Assembly: GCA_014695325.1 (NCBI GenBank)
Contig: JACJNZ010000035.1
Coordinates: forward strand, 122,142-186,141
Origin: Cyanobacteria bacterium FACHB-502
GTDB lineage: Bacteria > Cyanobacteriota > Cyanobacteriia > Elainellales > Elainellaceae
Length of the DNA: 64,000 bases
Reading direction: 5' to 3'
Below, piece by piece: positions 8,995-18,574 of the stretch; position 1 is the first letter of the stretch; each line of letters begins with the position of its first letter. The translations under genes were made by a program, and so were the position numbers. The notes beneath the pieces were generated by a model that saw only the letters and a list, made by a program, of their open reading frames with translations, searched no databases and was not told the origin of the DNA.

Positions 8995-9375
8995 ATGCCG
9001 CTTTTATTGGTTTGTGTGGTGCTGTTTTTTGGTGTAGCGCAGTTCTACCAGTGGTCGAATGGGCTAGACAGCTTGCCCTTTCCCGTTTTGTTGCTGGCTG
9101 GGGCAGCGTTGGCGATCGTTTCTAATCTCAGTCAGCGCGATTCGCAATCGATTTCTTCATCGTCTGAGGCTGCTTCAGTTCCCGTTCAACAGGCTGCCAC
9201 TCCTGCCCCTACGCTGCCGCCGGATATTCGCCCGGTGGCTGAACTTCGCCCCAAAGCTGAACCTCAGCTTCCCCAATTTGAACCGTCGATCGCGCCTCAA
9301 GCTGAAAAATCCATCTCGTTTACGCTCAATCCAGCATCTGCTCGAACGAGAGAATCAACCGCATCACCCGAATAA
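8995..9375 (+). CDS. Small membrane protein with Pro/Ala-rich tail
   Basis: I do not recognise a family. The 126-residue product has two hydrophobic segments at the N-terminus (LLLVCVVLFFGVAQFY and LPFPVLLLAGAALAIVS) followed by a hydrophilic tail rich in Ser, Pro, Ala and Gln. The open frame extends further upstream into the peptidase gene, but the ATG at 8995 is preferred because AAGGAG stands 7 bases before it and the preceding codons overlap iaaA. Its position 31 bases after iaaA suggests a shared transcript. Confidence 0.65.
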   Translation: MPLLLVCVVLFFGVAQFYQWSNGLDSLPFPVLLLAGAALAIVSNLSQRDSQSISSSSEAASVPVQQAATPAPTLPPDIRPVAELRPKAEPQLPQFEPSIAPQAEKSISFTLNPASARTRESTASPE

Positions 9376-9658
9376 TAAGCTGGGGGGCAACGTAAATCCG
9401 AAGAGCAACAGAAGCAATTTGTTGCCCAGTGAGTTGATCGGGGCACTTTAGGCTGAGAGGTGATTTGAGCAGTGTTCGAGGTGCTACATTGCTCCCTTAG
9501 CATTGCCCCCTCAATTCCTAAACCTGGGAAATTTTGAAACCCGAAAGCAAGTCGGTTCCTTCTAGAATTGACCCGTTAGAGGGGCGATCGAAGCCAGCAC
9601 GGTCGCTTGTCAAACCGTCTCTTAACCTCATAAAGTTGCCCTACGGATTGCCCTACCT
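9376..9658. other. Intergenic region before gmd
   Basis: This gap of 283 bases contains an inverted pair GGGCAAC / GTTGCCC (about 9385-9426) with a long loop and no T-run, so its value as a terminator is doubtful. The gmd promoter should lie here. No gene is seen. Confidence 0.4.
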
Positions 9659-10609
9659 ATGGTGAAGACAGCCCTTATCTGCGGAATCTCAGGACAGGAC
9701 GGAGCTTATCTAGCTCAACTGCTGCTGAGTCATAGCTATACTGTGGTCGGCACATCGCGGGACGCCCAAATTTCTACGTTTCGCAATCTGGTACGGTTGG
9801 GAATTCGCGATCGCGTCAAAACCTGCTCGATGGCACTCAACGACTTTCGCAGCGTGCTTCAGGTAATTAACAAAGTGCAGCCGGATGAAATCTACAATCT
9901 GGCAGGGCAAACCTCGGTTGGACTCTCGTTTGAGCTGCCTGTAGAAACGATGGAAAGCATTACGCTGGGCACGCTCAATCTGCTGGAGGCGATTCGCTTT
10001 ATTAATGCCCCAATTCGGCTCTACAATGCGGGGTCGAGCGAATGTTTTGGCGATACGGGCACAGCACCCGCCGATGAAACGACTCCCTTTCGTCCGCGTA
10101 GCCCCTATGCAGTGGCAAAGGCAGCGGCTTTCTGGCAAGTGGCAAACTACCGCGAGGCATACGAGCTGTTTGCTTGCTCTGGTATTTTGTTTAACCACGA
10201 ATCGCCTCTGCGCCCCAAACGCTTTGTGACGCAAAAAATTGTGCAGGCAGCGGCAGACATTGCGGCAGGTCGAGCCGAGAAACTGTCTTTGGGCGATATC
10301 TCGATTCGGCGGGACTGGGGTTGGTCGCCGGAATATGTGGAGGCCATGTATCAAATGCTGCAACAGGAGCAACCGGACGACTTTGTGATCGCCACTGGAC
10401 ATACCCATAGCTTGCAGGAATTTGTGGCTGAAGTGTTTGATTACCTGGGCTTAGACTGGCACGATCGCGTGGAAGTCGATCGCAGTTTGTTTCGCCCCAC
10501 GGATATCGCCGTGAGCTGCGGCAATGCAGCCAAAGCAAAGCAAATGCTGGGCTGGCAGGCAAAGTACACGATGAAGGATGTGGCACATCTGATGGTGGAT
10601 GCGCTGTAG
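9659..10609 (+). CDS. gmd: GDP-mannose 4,6-dehydratase
   Basis: This extended short-chain dehydrogenase converts GDP-mannose to GDP-4-keto-6-deoxymannose, the entry to GDP-fucose, GDP-rhamnose and related surface sugars. The NADP-binding motif GISGQDGAYLAQLL is at the N-terminus, the nucleotide loop is YNLAGQTSVGLSFE, and the catalytic set is SSECFG plus YAVAK. FNHESPLRPKRFVTQKI and RRDWGWSPEYVEAM are typical of GMD. At 316 residues it is slightly shorter than E. coli Gmd. Its fucose could also serve the carotenoid glycosides implied by cruF-cruG at 34 kb; that link is inference. Confidence 0.92.
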   Translation: MVKTALICGISGQDGAYLAQLLLSHSYTVVGTSRDAQISTFRNLVRLGIRDRVKTCSMALNDFRSVLQVINKVQPDEIYNLAGQTSVGLSFELPVETMESITLGTLNLLEAIRFINAPIRLYNAGSSECFGDTGTAPADETTPFRPRSPYAVAKAAAFWQVANYREAYELFACSGILFNHESPLRPKRFVTQKIVQAAADIAAGRAEKLSLGDISIRRDWGWSPEYVEAMYQMLQQEQPDDFVIATGHTHSLQEFVAEVFDYLGLDWHDRVEVDRSLFRPTDIAVSCGNAAKAKQMLGWQAKYTMKDVAHLMVDAL

Positions 10610-10741
10610 GGGCTGCCAATCGATCGGGTTGGGTTGGAGAAGATTGGGCTGGAAAAGATTAGGCTGGAAAAGATTCTGCAAATTTCTCAGTCGGGACAAC
10701 CCGTTTGATAATGTAAGGATGTTGCTTGTGCTGCGGAATTC

Positions 10742-10849
10742 ATGCAAAAGCTGAAAGATGCTGTCAACGTCCTGATTTTCCTGGCTTTGATTGGTTTTAT
10801 TGCCAACAGCCTGTTTCGGATTACCGTTTTCTTTTTGCACGGCAGCTAA
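10742..10849 (+). CDS. Possible 35-residue single-helix membrane protein
   Basis: An ATG-started frame of 35 codons encodes a short amphipathic start (MQKLKDAV), a hydrophobic stretch (NVLIFLALIGFIANSLF) and a second hydrophobic patch ending in HGS. Its size and pattern resemble small thylakoid subunits, but I recognise no family. No strong ribosome-binding site is seen. It lies between gmd and a DUF2470 gene on the same strand. Confidence 0.4.
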   Translation: MQKLKDAVNVLIFLALIGFIANSLFRITVFFLHGS

Positions 10850-10926
10850 TCGCAGCTCAGTTCATCTGACAGTAAGTTTTGCAAAATTCCGTCCATTGTT
10901 TACCTCATTTCAAAACCAGAGCTTTT

Positions 10927-11220
10927 ATGTCTGACGCTTTCTCTCCAGCCATTAGCGATCGCATTTGCGCTCACATGAATGATGACCACAAGGATGCTGT
11001 AATCCTCTACGCTCAGGCGTTTGGCAGCGTGGATGATGTCACCGCAGCCCGGATGCAGAAAATCGACGCTGAAGGAATGGATTTACTGGTCGAGTCGAAC
11101 GGAGCAGAAATGCCGCTACGGGTCACATTTGATCACACGCTGCAGGACGCTGAGGATGCTCATCACACGCTGATCGGCATGGTGAAGCAGGCGTTGCAGA
11201 TGATTAGCCCCGCTCACTAA
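10927..11220 (+). CDS. DUF2470 family protein
   Basis: This 97-residue protein has the DUF2470 signature ICAHMNDDHKDAVILYAQAFG near the N-terminus, followed by MQKIDAEGMDLLV. The same domain is the C-terminal part of haem-degrading HugZ-like proteins, where the His-rich helix lies near the haem. Stand-alone copies like this one have no established role. ATG 10927 is chosen because it starts directly at the conserved domain; an upstream TTG at 10879 would add 16 residues without similarity. It is followed 32 bases later by nadC. Confidence 0.82.
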   Translation: MSDAFSPAISDRICAHMNDDHKDAVILYAQAFGSVDDVTAARMQKIDAEGMDLLVESNGAEMPLRVTFDHTLQDAEDAHHTLIGMVKQALQMISPAH

Positions 11221-11252
11221 GTAGCGGATTTGGAGATCGCTGGAATGTACCA

Positions 11253-12146
11253 ATGCTAAATACAAGTTCTGCCGTTTTGCCGCCGCCGATTGTGCTTGAT
11301 CCCCTGCTGCAAAGCTGGCTGCAAGAAGACATTGGACGGGGCGATCGAACGACTCAAGCCCTGATTCCCTCGGCTGAAACCGGAACAGCGCAGTGGATTG
11401 TCAAAGAACCAGGCATCGTTGCTGGACTGCCGATCGCCGCACAGGTGTTTCGGCTTTTAGATCCGAACATTCAATTCGAGTTGCGGGTGACAGAAGGGCA
11501 GCGGTGCAACCGGGGAGAAACGATCGCCACCATCACAGGCTCTTTTGCCGCTTTGCTGACAGGTGAGCGGGTTGCCCTCAATCTGACCATGCGCCTGAGC
11601 GGAATTGCTACGGCAACCAGTCGCTATGTTGATAAAATCGCCGATTTGTCTGCCCAACTGGTTGATACGCGCAAAACGACTCCGGGCTTACGCATTCTCG
11701 AAAAATATGCTGCTCAGGTTGGTGGAGCCAGGAATCACCGCATGGGGTTAGACGATGGCGTGATGATTAAGGACAATCACATTGCTGCCGCAGGCGGAAT
11801 CCGCCAGGCGATCGAGCAAATCCGCACTCGCATTCCCTATCCTTTAACGATCGAGGTCGAAACCGAAACCCTGGCTCAGGTCGAGGAAGCGTTGCAGCAC
11901 GGCGCAGACATCATCATGCTCGACAATATGCCGCCCGACCAGATGCGTCAGGCAGTACAAAAAATCCGATCGACCAGCGATCGGATCAAGATTGAAGCTT
12001 CAGGAAATGTGACTTTGGAAACGATTCGATCGGTTGCCGAAACCGGGGTTGATTTTATCTCCAGCAGTGCCCCGATTACGCGATCGACCTGGCTCGATAT
12101 CAGTATGCGGCTCAAGCAGGGGATTCTTGATTCCTCACAGGCATAA
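11253..12146 (+). CDS. nadC: Nicotinate-nucleotide pyrophosphorylase (quinolinate phosphoribosyltransferase)
   Basis: NadC converts quinolinate and PRPP to nicotinate mononucleotide with release of CO2, a step in de novo NAD synthesis. Family motifs are clear: LQEDIGRGDRTTQALI at the N-terminus, LNLTMRLSGIATATSRYV, the PRPP/quinolinate site DTRKTTPGLRILEKYA and the GGARNHRMGLDDGVMIKDNH block, then IEVETETLAQVEEAL and LDNMPPDQMR in the barrel. Length (297 aa) is normal. It probably shares a transcript with the DUF2470 gene just upstream. Confidence 0.96.
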   Translation: MLNTSSAVLPPPIVLDPLLQSWLQEDIGRGDRTTQALIPSAETGTAQWIVKEPGIVAGLPIAAQVFRLLDPNIQFELRVTEGQRCNRGETIATITGSFAALLTGERVALNLTMRLSGIATATSRYVDKIADLSAQLVDTRKTTPGLRILEKYAAQVGGARNHRMGLDDGVMIKDNHIAAAGGIRQAIEQIRTRIPYPLTIEVETETLAQVEEALQHGADIIMLDNMPPDQMRQAVQKIRSTSDRIKIEASGNVTLETIRSVAETGVDFISSSAPITRSTWLDISMRLKQGILDSSQA

Positions 12147-12192
12147 TTTGCGGATTTCCGAGCAGGACCGTTCCACTAGAATCCTGATTGAC

Positions 12193-13074
12193 TCACGAAC
12201 CCGCTTTATGGGCGTAGAATAGCCTACCCCAACCCGATTGTTCACCCTCAACTAACCAGCGATGATTCAGCACGAATCGCGGATAGACAACGCCCTTGCC
12301 GTTTTCGACTGCGCCCGTGTAGCCGCCGTTTGGGTCAAGCAGACTGCCATAAGGATCGTGACAGATGTAGCCATGACTGGGTGTTCTGCCGACGACGACA
12401 ATCATATGTCCTCCAGTGGGGCTTTGCAGCGTGCCACGATGGAGAATGCCAATGACGATCGGTAATCCAGCTTCCAGGGAGCGATCGAGGTCATCGTATC
12501 CGAGGTTGGTGTTCCAGGTCGATTTGATGCCGACTTGTGCCAGAGCTTTGGTTTGTGCCCCGTGATCGGTGGTGTCACCGTACTTGCGAACGATTTGGTA
12601 ATAGGCATCATCGCCCGAGATCTTCGCGCCCAGAAATCGCGCTACCATTGCACAGCTTGAGGTGTTGCAGGTGCGCTGCGGCTCGTAGAGATTGTTGGTT
12701 TGCTCGTAGTAGGGCACATTCAGGCGCAGTTCCCGGTTCTTCCCAGCAGCAGGAATCCGTCCCCACATGCAGGCAAATCCTTCCAGGGTTTTAGGCTGGC
12801 TAGTTTGCTGAAGCCATTTCAGCGCAGCGTTTTGGTGCGGACGACCCTGATAAAACCGAAACACCTGCACAAAATCGATCGTCCCTTTCTCTTCCCCGTT
12901 ACGCCACATTTGCGCGAATTCTGCCTGTCGCTGCTGCCCGGTTGATGCCTGAAGCCACTGAATTAATTTAATTTGCTGTGGATCGCTGCGAAACTGCTTC
13001 GCGATTGCAATGAGATCGATTGACGAAACTACGGATGAAACGGCTTGAGCGGGAGAATTGATGCTGGCAACCAT
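12193..13074 (-). CDS. C39-like cysteine peptidase family protein
   Basis: The C-terminal half (about residues 115-290) is a papain-fold C39-like peptidase domain. It starts LNVPYYEQ, has the nucleophile region CNTSSCAMVARFLG, the histidine in TGGHMIVVVGR and the Asp in CHDPYGS. The N-terminal 110 residues form a helical module of the kind found in cyanobacterial and phage peptidases. No signal peptide or ABC-transporter domain is present, so it is not a bacteriocin exporter. It may act on peptidoglycan or a peptide substrate; the target is unknown. It is convergent with nadC. Confidence 0.78.
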   Translation of the reverse strand: MVASINSPAQAVSSVVSSIDLIAIAKQFRSDPQQIKLIQWLQASTGQQRQAEFAQMWRNGEEKGTIDFVQVFRFYQGRPHQNAALKWLQQTSQPKTLEGFACMWGRIPAAGKNRELRLNVPYYEQTNNLYEPQRTCNTSSCAMVARFLGAKISGDDAYYQIVRKYGDTTDHGAQTKALAQVGIKSTWNTNLGYDDLDRSLEAGLPIVIGILHRGTLQSPTGGHMIVVVGRTPSHGYICHDPYGSLLDPNGGYTGAVENGKGVVYPRFVLNHRWLVEGEQSGWGRLFYAHKAGS

Positions 13075-13481
13075 AAATGACGTTCAGCCTCTTGAGAAAT
13101 GGTAGAAATACACCCATCGCGCTTCATGGAAATATGCCTTTTGCAGGTATTTCAGACAGAGCGAAGAATAATTTCACAATAAAAGTCCAATTCTGCTCCT
13201 TCCTTCCGTGCATTTTCCGAAATCGCGGCAGGCAAAACAGAAAGAGAACCAATTGTCCCGTAGAATTGCGGCTTTTTGAGAGAATTTATCCAGGATGTGA
13301 TCACACTGCCTTCCCATCATCAAGCGGTGGAAGCAATCGGGGCGGAGAACAAGTCTATTAACCTTGCCCAAATATGCCAAAGTGCTGAATGATAGAGAGT
13401 CGACCCGCCAGAGGCGGCAGCGCGAAGCGATCGCTATCCTGGTAAAGAGACAAAAGCGGCAGTAGTTTTGGCAGGTGAGAC
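13075..13481. other. Intergenic region between C39-like gene and argS
   Basis: This gap of 407 bases lies between divergent genes and should hold both promoters. A HIP1 site occurs near 13427. Open frames across it have no coding character. No RNA gene or repeat was found. Confidence 0.5.
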
Positions 13482-15242
13482 ATGATGAATGCGACGATCG
13501 CCCAGTTAAAGCAGCAGTTTGAGCAGGCATTGGTAGCCGCCTTTGGTGATGAGCTAGCAGGAACCGACCCGGTGCTAGTGCCAACGAGCAACCCAAAGTT
13601 TGGCGACTATCAGGCAAATGTGGCAATGTCGCTTGCGAAGAAACTGGGTCAACCGCCGCGATCGATCGCCGAGCAAATCATTCAACACTTGAGTGTCAGC
13701 GAAATCTCTGAGCCGCCTACTGTAGCAGGAGCCGGATTTATTAACCTGACGCTCAAGCCTGCCTACCTGGAATCTCAGCTTCGCCAGATGCAAAACGACG
13801 ATCGCCTGGGTGTGCCTGAAACAAAGGAACCCCAGCGGACGATCGTAGATTTTTCTAGCCCGAATATTGCTAAGGAGATGCACGTCGGTCATTTGCGATC
13901 GACCATTATTGGCGACAGCTTTGCACGGGTGCTGGAATTTCTGGGGCATGATGTGCTGCGGCTCAACCATGTAGGCGATTGGGGCACACAGTTTGGAATG
14001 TTGATTACTTATTTGCGTGAGGCGTATCCAGAGGCGCTGACGCAGCCCGAAGCCCTTGATCTGGGAGACTTGACCGCATTTTACAAACAGGCAAAACAGC
14101 GATTTGACGAGGATGAAACTTTCCGGGAGACTTCTCGGCTCGAAGTGGTGAAGCTGCAATCAGGTAATCCCGAAACCGTTAAAGCATGGCAATTGCTTTG
14201 TGAGCAGTCGCGCCAGGAATTTGAAGTGATTTACAAGCTGCTCGACATTCACATTACGGAGCGGGGCGAATCTTTCTATAATCCGCTGTTGCCTGGAGTT
14301 GTCGCTGACCTGGAGAAAGCAGGCTTGCTGGTCGAAGATCAGGGGGCAAAGTGCGTTTTTCTGGAAGGCTTTATGAATAAGGACGGCAATCCGTTACCGC
14401 TGATTATTCAGAAATCGGACGGCGGCTATAACTACGCGACGACCGACCTGGCAGCCCTGCGCTACCGGATTCAGCAAGATCACGCCGATCGCATGATTTA
14501 CGTTACCGATGCCGGGCAGGCAAATCACTTCGCTCAGGTGTTTCAGGTGGCGCGGCGGGCAGACTGGATTCCCGATACGGTGGAATTGGTTCATGTGCCG
14601 TTTGGCTTTGTGCAGGGCGAGGACGGCAAAAAGTTTAAAACGCGATCGGGTGAAACGGTTCAGCTCAGGTCACTGCTGGATGAGGCGATCGATCGGGCAA
14701 GGCAAGATCTCGTTACTCGGCTGCAAACGGAGGAACGGCAGGAATCAGAGGAGTTTATTAACCACGTCGCTCAGGTAGTGGGCATCAGTGCGGTGAAATA
14801 CGCTGATTTGAGCCAGAACCGCACCAGCAACTATGTGTTTAGCTATGACAAAATGCTGGCACTTCAGGGCAACACGGCTCCCTACATGCTGTATGCCTAT
14901 GTGCGAGTGCAGGGCATTAGCCGCAAGGGGGGAATTGATTTTTCTAAGCTGGGAGCCGATGCACCGATCGTCCTGCAAGAAGAAACCGAGCTGGCACTGG
15001 CAAAACACCTGCTGCAATTCGACCAAATTCTGAGCGATGTAGAAGCCGAACTCCATGCCAATCGCCTCTGCCAATATCTTTTTGAATTGAGCCAGAAATA
15101 CAATCAGTTCTACGATCGCTGCCCTGTTTTGCAGGCAGAAGAACCGCTTCGCACCTCTCGACTTATTCTCTCTAACCTCACCGCCAGAACCATCAAACAG
15201 GGACTTACTCTATTAGGAATTCCGGTACTGGAACGGATGTAG
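13482..15242 (+). CDS. argS: Arginyl-tRNA synthetase
   Basis: ArgRS, a class I aminoacyl-tRNA synthetase, charges tRNA-Arg. The N-terminal Add-1 domain (to about residue 110) leads to the HIGH-type motif H134-V-G-H137 in [16 protein letters not shown], with the neighbouring [11 protein letters not shown] block. [12 protein letters not shown] and the KMSKS-equivalent loop around [10 protein letters not shown] follow, and the C-terminal anticodon-binding domain ends in LGIPVLERM. At 586 residues it is full length. ATG ATG at 13482/13485 gives two possible starts, and AGGTGA stands just before them. It appears monocistronic. Confidence 0.97.
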   Translation: MMNATIAQLKQQFEQALVAAFGDELAGTDPVLVPTSNPKFGDYQANVAMSLAKKLGQPPRSIAEQIIQHLSVSEISEPPTVAGAGFINLTLKPAYLESQLRQMQNDDRLGVPETKEPQRTIVDFSSPNIAKEMHVGHLRSTIIGDSFARVLEFLGHDVLRLNHVGDWGTQFGMLITYLREAYPEALTQPEALDLGDLTAFYKQAKQRFDEDETFRETSRLEVVKLQSGNPETVKAWQLLCEQSRQEFEVIYKLLDIHITERGESFYNPLLPGVVADLEKAGLLVEDQGAKCVFLEGFMNKDGNPLPLIIQKSDGGYNYATTDLAALRYRIQQDHADRMIYVTDAGQANHFAQVFQVARRADWIPDTVELVHVPFGFVQGEDGKKFKTRSGETVQLRSLLDEAIDRARQDLVTRLQTEERQESEEFINHVAQVVGISAVKYADLSQNRTSNYVFSYDKMLALQGNTAPYMLYAYVRVQGISRKGGIDFSKLGADAPIVLQEETELALAKHLLQFDQILSDVEAELHANRLCQYLFELSQKYNQFYDRCPVLQAEEPLRTSRLILSNLTARTIKQGLTLLGIPVLERM

Positions 15243-15473
15243 TTTAGAGGATATTTGAACAATTCTGGTTGTGACCCAAATCTGATTGTGACCCGAATTG
15301 CGCCCTTATCCCAACTGTGGGGAAATCACTCTCCTTTCAGTTTCAAATTCCTCAAAGTCTAGCTTTCCTTCAGAATTCAAAGTCCCCCAGCATTGAGGAA
15401 TTTACGGGCAATGTAGGACTTCTCACACTCCTCCAACACTCTCCGCTCACCAGCTATCGCAGGAACTTTTGCT

Positions 15474-17090
15474 GTGACAGGAAAGCCCCTACCCCCGCCT
15501 AAAAACCCGAAGCTCCTCCAACAGGTGCGTTTTATCGCGATCGCCCTACTGGTGCTGGCAATTTGCTTTCGCTTTGCCCACCTCGATCGCAAAGTGTACT
15601 GGCACGACGAAGCTTATACCTCAACGGTGATTACGGCTCGTCCCGGAAAGTACTTCAACGAAGACATCTTTAAAAATACGCTGGCGAAACCTGCCGATCT
15701 GCTGGCATATCAGCGTTTTGTCCCGGATTTGGCTTTGGGCGATATGGTAGTGCGAAAGGGCACAGAAGATGTGCAGCACCCCCCGGTTTATTACCTCTTG
15801 CTGCGGTTTTGGGCACAGTGGTGGGGGACGGCTCCGGCAGTGACTCGCAGCTTCTCAGCCCTGCTCAGCCTATTGATCTTTCCGGCACTGTACTGGCTCT
15901 GTTGGGAACTATTTGAATCCCGCTTAAGCGGATGGGTCGCGATCGCCCTGTTTGCTGTCTCCCCGTTTCACCTGGTATTTGGACAAGAAGTGCGGCAGTT
16001 TGGCTTCTGGACAGTTCTCACGCTTGTCTGTAGTGCGCTGCTGCTGCGGGCAATCCGTTCCTCTTCCTGGCGCAATTGGGCATGGTATGGCGTATCAATG
16101 CTTGTTGCCTCTTACACTGCTTTATTTACGCTGGGTGTTGCGGTCGGTCATTTTGCTTATGTTCTATTTGTAGATTCAGATAATCGATTTGTTAAACTGC
16201 CCTTGCAGATGGGAAAACGCACGATTTCCTGTTTCATCACGCTGCTATTGGTCGCTTTATTTTTTATTCCCTGGATATCCTTCATCATTACATCGAGGGA
16301 TACGCTGAGTGCGACAACAAGTTGGACTTCGATCTCGCCAGCACCACTAACTTATCTACAAGCCTTAGCGTTTAACTTTAGCCGCAGTTTTGTTGATTTC
16401 AACGCTAAGTTTAGTGACTCCCTTGCCTATATTTTGGCAATCCCAATTTTGATTCTGCAAGGTTATGCCCTGTCTGTGGTTTGCCGCAATGCACCCAAGA
16501 AAATCTATTGGTTTATCCTCACCTTTGTGGGCAGCACTGCCCTCATACTATGGCTTCCAGATCTTCTGCTAGGGGGACAGCGGCTCACTGTCATTCGATA
16601 TCCTATTGTTTGCTATGTTGGCTTACAACTCGCAGTCGTTTATCTGCTATCAGCCTATTTAACCGAAACTCAAAAATGGAAGTCTAGCTTTGCAAAGCTG
16701 GTTTTCTCCCTGCTAATTCTGTTAGGAATTCTCTCTTGTGGGGTCTATTCTCAAGCAAATACCTGGTGGAATAAAGATGTGAATTCTAATTACCATCAGC
16801 TTGCTAATTTAATTAATGAAAGCGATCGTCCCCTCATCATTGCTGATGCTTTCAGCTACTATCCGATCAGTCTTATTTCCCTCAGCTACCTGCTCAAACC
16901 GAATACCCAGTTACTATTGCTGCCAGCCGTTGGAGATTCGTTTTCCGTTCAATCCCTCCCTGAAGGAGTTGAAACAATCTTTCTATTCAATCTGCCAGAA
17001 GTTTTTCGTCAGCAGTTTGAGTCCCGATTTCAAAAAAAACTTATCCCAGCATTTCAAGATCCCTGGAATGAGGTTTGGAAAGCCAATTAA
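15474..17090 (+). CDS. Multi-spanning membrane glycosyltransferase, GT39/ArnT-like
   Basis: This 538-residue protein has about ten hydrophobic segments and a large extracytoplasmic start. The first loop contains DRKVYWHDEAYTS, with the acidic DE pair that is typical of GT-C enzymes (dolichyl- or polyprenyl-phosphate sugar users). Later EDVQHPPVYYLLLRFW matches the HPPLYY motif common in this superfamily. It likely moves a sugar from a lipid carrier to a surface glycan or protein on the outer face of the cytoplasmic membrane; donor and acceptor are unknown. The start is a GTG at 15474 with AGGAAC about 8 bases upstream. Confidence 0.8.
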   Translation: MTGKPLPPPKNPKLLQQVRFIAIALLVLAICFRFAHLDRKVYWHDEAYTSTVITARPGKYFNEDIFKNTLAKPADLLAYQRFVPDLALGDMVVRKGTEDVQHPPVYYLLLRFWAQWWGTAPAVTRSFSALLSLLIFPALYWLCWELFESRLSGWVAIALFAVSPFHLVFGQEVRQFGFWTVLTLVCSALLLRAIRSSSWRNWAWYGVSMLVASYTALFTLGVAVGHFAYVLFVDSDNRFVKLPLQMGKRTISCFITLLLVALFFIPWISFIITSRDTLSATTSWTSISPAPLTYLQALAFNFSRSFVDFNAKFSDSLAYILAIPILILQGYALSVVCRNAPKKIYWFILTFVGSTALILWLPDLLLGGQRLTVIRYPIVCYVGLQLAVVYLLSAYLTETQKWKSSFAKLVFSLLILLGILSCGVYSQANTWWNKDVNSNYHQLANLINESDRPLIIADAFSYYPISLISLSYLLKPNTQLLLLPAVGDSFSVQSLPEGVETIFLFNLPEVFRQQFESRFQKKLIPAFQDPWNEVWKAN

Positions 17091-17220
17091 CAAGCAAATA
17101 TCAATTCGTATTACGACCAGAGAAAAACTTTGATAGCGCGGTTATAAGTTTTGGCTTGTCAGTCATGTTTGAAAGTCTTCGGTTTAATCTCTAGGGTTCT
17201 TACCCTAGGAGATCTTGAAT

Positions 17221-17493
17221 ATGGCTTACCTTATCGAGCCGCAAACGGTTGTCGGTTGGCTTCTGCATGAGCGATTTGAGCGACAGGCGGTGAAAATTGT
17301 GCTGCTGGGCAATCCCCATGCTGTGGATCAGTGTGTGATTGAACTAGAACGAAAAGGCTTCTGCGATAGCTATGCCTGGAGTCCATCACTCAACATCCGC
17401 GAAAACGCACCCCCAATTCAACCACTTCCGGGCGAACTGATGCGCCTATACAAACGCTGGTATCCGCCCACCGCCCAGCGCATTTTCTCGTAG
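17221..17493 (+). CDS. Conserved small protein of unknown function
   Basis: I do not recognise a domain. The 90-residue product begins MAYLIEPQTVVGWLLHERFE and ends with Pro-rich IQPLPGELMRLYKRWYPP. It is soluble, with a likely alpha/beta core (KIVLLGNPHAVDQCVIELERKG). ATG 17221 is chosen because AGGAG stands 9 bases before it; a TTG at 17215 is also in frame. It lies between the GT39-like gene and the convergent HNH gene. Confidence 0.65.
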   Translation: MAYLIEPQTVVGWLLHERFERQAVKIVLLGNPHAVDQCVIELERKGFCDSYAWSPSLNIRENAPPIQPLPGELMRLYKRWYPPTAQRIFS

Positions 17494-17584
17494 GGGCGAT
17501 CGTCTTTCGGATTCAATGGTAGGATTTTGTGGCTGCAAATTGCCTTTGCAATGCCAAGGTTTTGAGCAGCCGCAGATTGGTAGA

Positions 17585-18571
17585 TTAAGCTGCCTTGCTA
17601 GATGGTGGATCTAGTATTTGTTTGACCTGATTAAGTCGCAGAACGACTTCGTAGTTGTCAGGATATAGTTCGCTAACAAATTGAATCAGATGATCAACAG
17701 TGCAAGGTTTTCGAGAACCACCATTCCACGTGTGAAAGTCCTGATGTACTTCTTGAGTCAGGGCAATGAGATTATCTACACAAGCCGCAAGATGAGGATA
17801 GTGCTCCTTTGAAAAAATATGATGCGCGACAATTTGGACGTTTTTGCTATGCTTTCCGTAAGCTTTTCCAGTAATTTGACAACGTTTACCATCTCGCTTT
17901 TTAGCAACTTCCATAGCAGCATCAATTTTTTTCTGCTGTGCTGCCTGTGCATCAATGATGAGTTTGAAGGTTCTCCTGCCTACAATCTCGATCGCCCCAC
18001 ACCAACCTTGTCGATCTTTAACCCTCAAAGTTTTAGCAAGATTTTGAGATAGTTTGTAGAAGCCGGATAGCGAATAATACCGAACGCTATCAATATCGTC
18101 AAAATCTTCGTAGATCTTCATGGGATCATACGATTTTTGAATGTCATCGAATGCTTTGTTCAGACGTGCTGGACTGGTGCAAAGAATACTTACAACATCT
18201 TTTTTTGAGAGAAAGTGACGGCTATTTCTAATTGTGAGTGAACTACAGTTTTCCTGAATTTTTCGGCTAATAAAGGCATTGCGAATCTTTTCTTTATGTC
18301 TCGTAATAAATTCTGTAATGAGTGCCCAAATACTTTTCGGTGTCTTCTCATCCATGTATTTCGCGATCGCATAAGCTCCCTGCTCAGAGAAGAGCCGTTC
18401 CCCTAAAGTCTTGTTGAGATAGATAAAATGCTCATTCTCGCGCAGTTCCCATTGATCGCTTGAATCAGCATCGAAGAAGGTAACAATCTCGTCTAGTTTC
18501 TGATGTGTAATTTCTAGAGCAGTAGCGAGTTCAGCTTCGCGGATCGTAAACCCTGTCTTCTTGGTAGCCAT
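17585..18571 (-). CDS. HNH-endonuclease-like protein, second gene of a J-domain/HNH pair
   Basis: The last 110 residues look like an HNH (His-Me finger) nuclease: Cys231 in KRDGKRCQITGK, the His pair H250-H251 in IVAHHIFSK, N267 in DNLIALT, and H276/H280 in EVHQDFH. These are the metal and catalytic positions of the fold. The first about 200 residues are not recognised. They include EHFIYLNKTLGERLFSEQGA, which recalls phage DNA-binding modules, and a helical middle that could recognise DNA. The ATG is 3 bases after the stop of the J-domain gene, so the two are translationally coupled. No toxin, helicase or methylase neighbour is visible. A role in defence or mobile-element biology is plausible but inferred only. 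Confidence 0.7.
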   Translation of the reverse strand: MATKKTGFTIREAELATALEITHQKLDEIVTFFDADSSDQWELRENEHFIYLNKTLGERLFSEQGAYAIAKYMDEKTPKSIWALITEFITRHKEKIRNAFISRKIQENCSSLTIRNSRHFLSKKDVVSILCTSPARLNKAFDDIQKSYDPMKIYEDFDDIDSVRYYSLSGFYKLSQNLAKTLRVKDRQGWCGAIEIVGRRTFKLIIDAQAAQQKKIDAAMEVAKKRDGKRCQITGKAYGKHSKNVQIVAHHIFSKEHYPHLAACVDNLIALTQEVHQDFHTWNGGSRKPCTVDHLIQFVSELYPDNYEVVLRLNQVKQILDPPSSKAA

Positions 18572-18574
18572 GAT

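Noticed and set aside
13077..13361. 94-residue frame between the C39-like gene and argS
   Set aside because: Basic, low-complexity translation without similarity in a promoter region between divergent genes.
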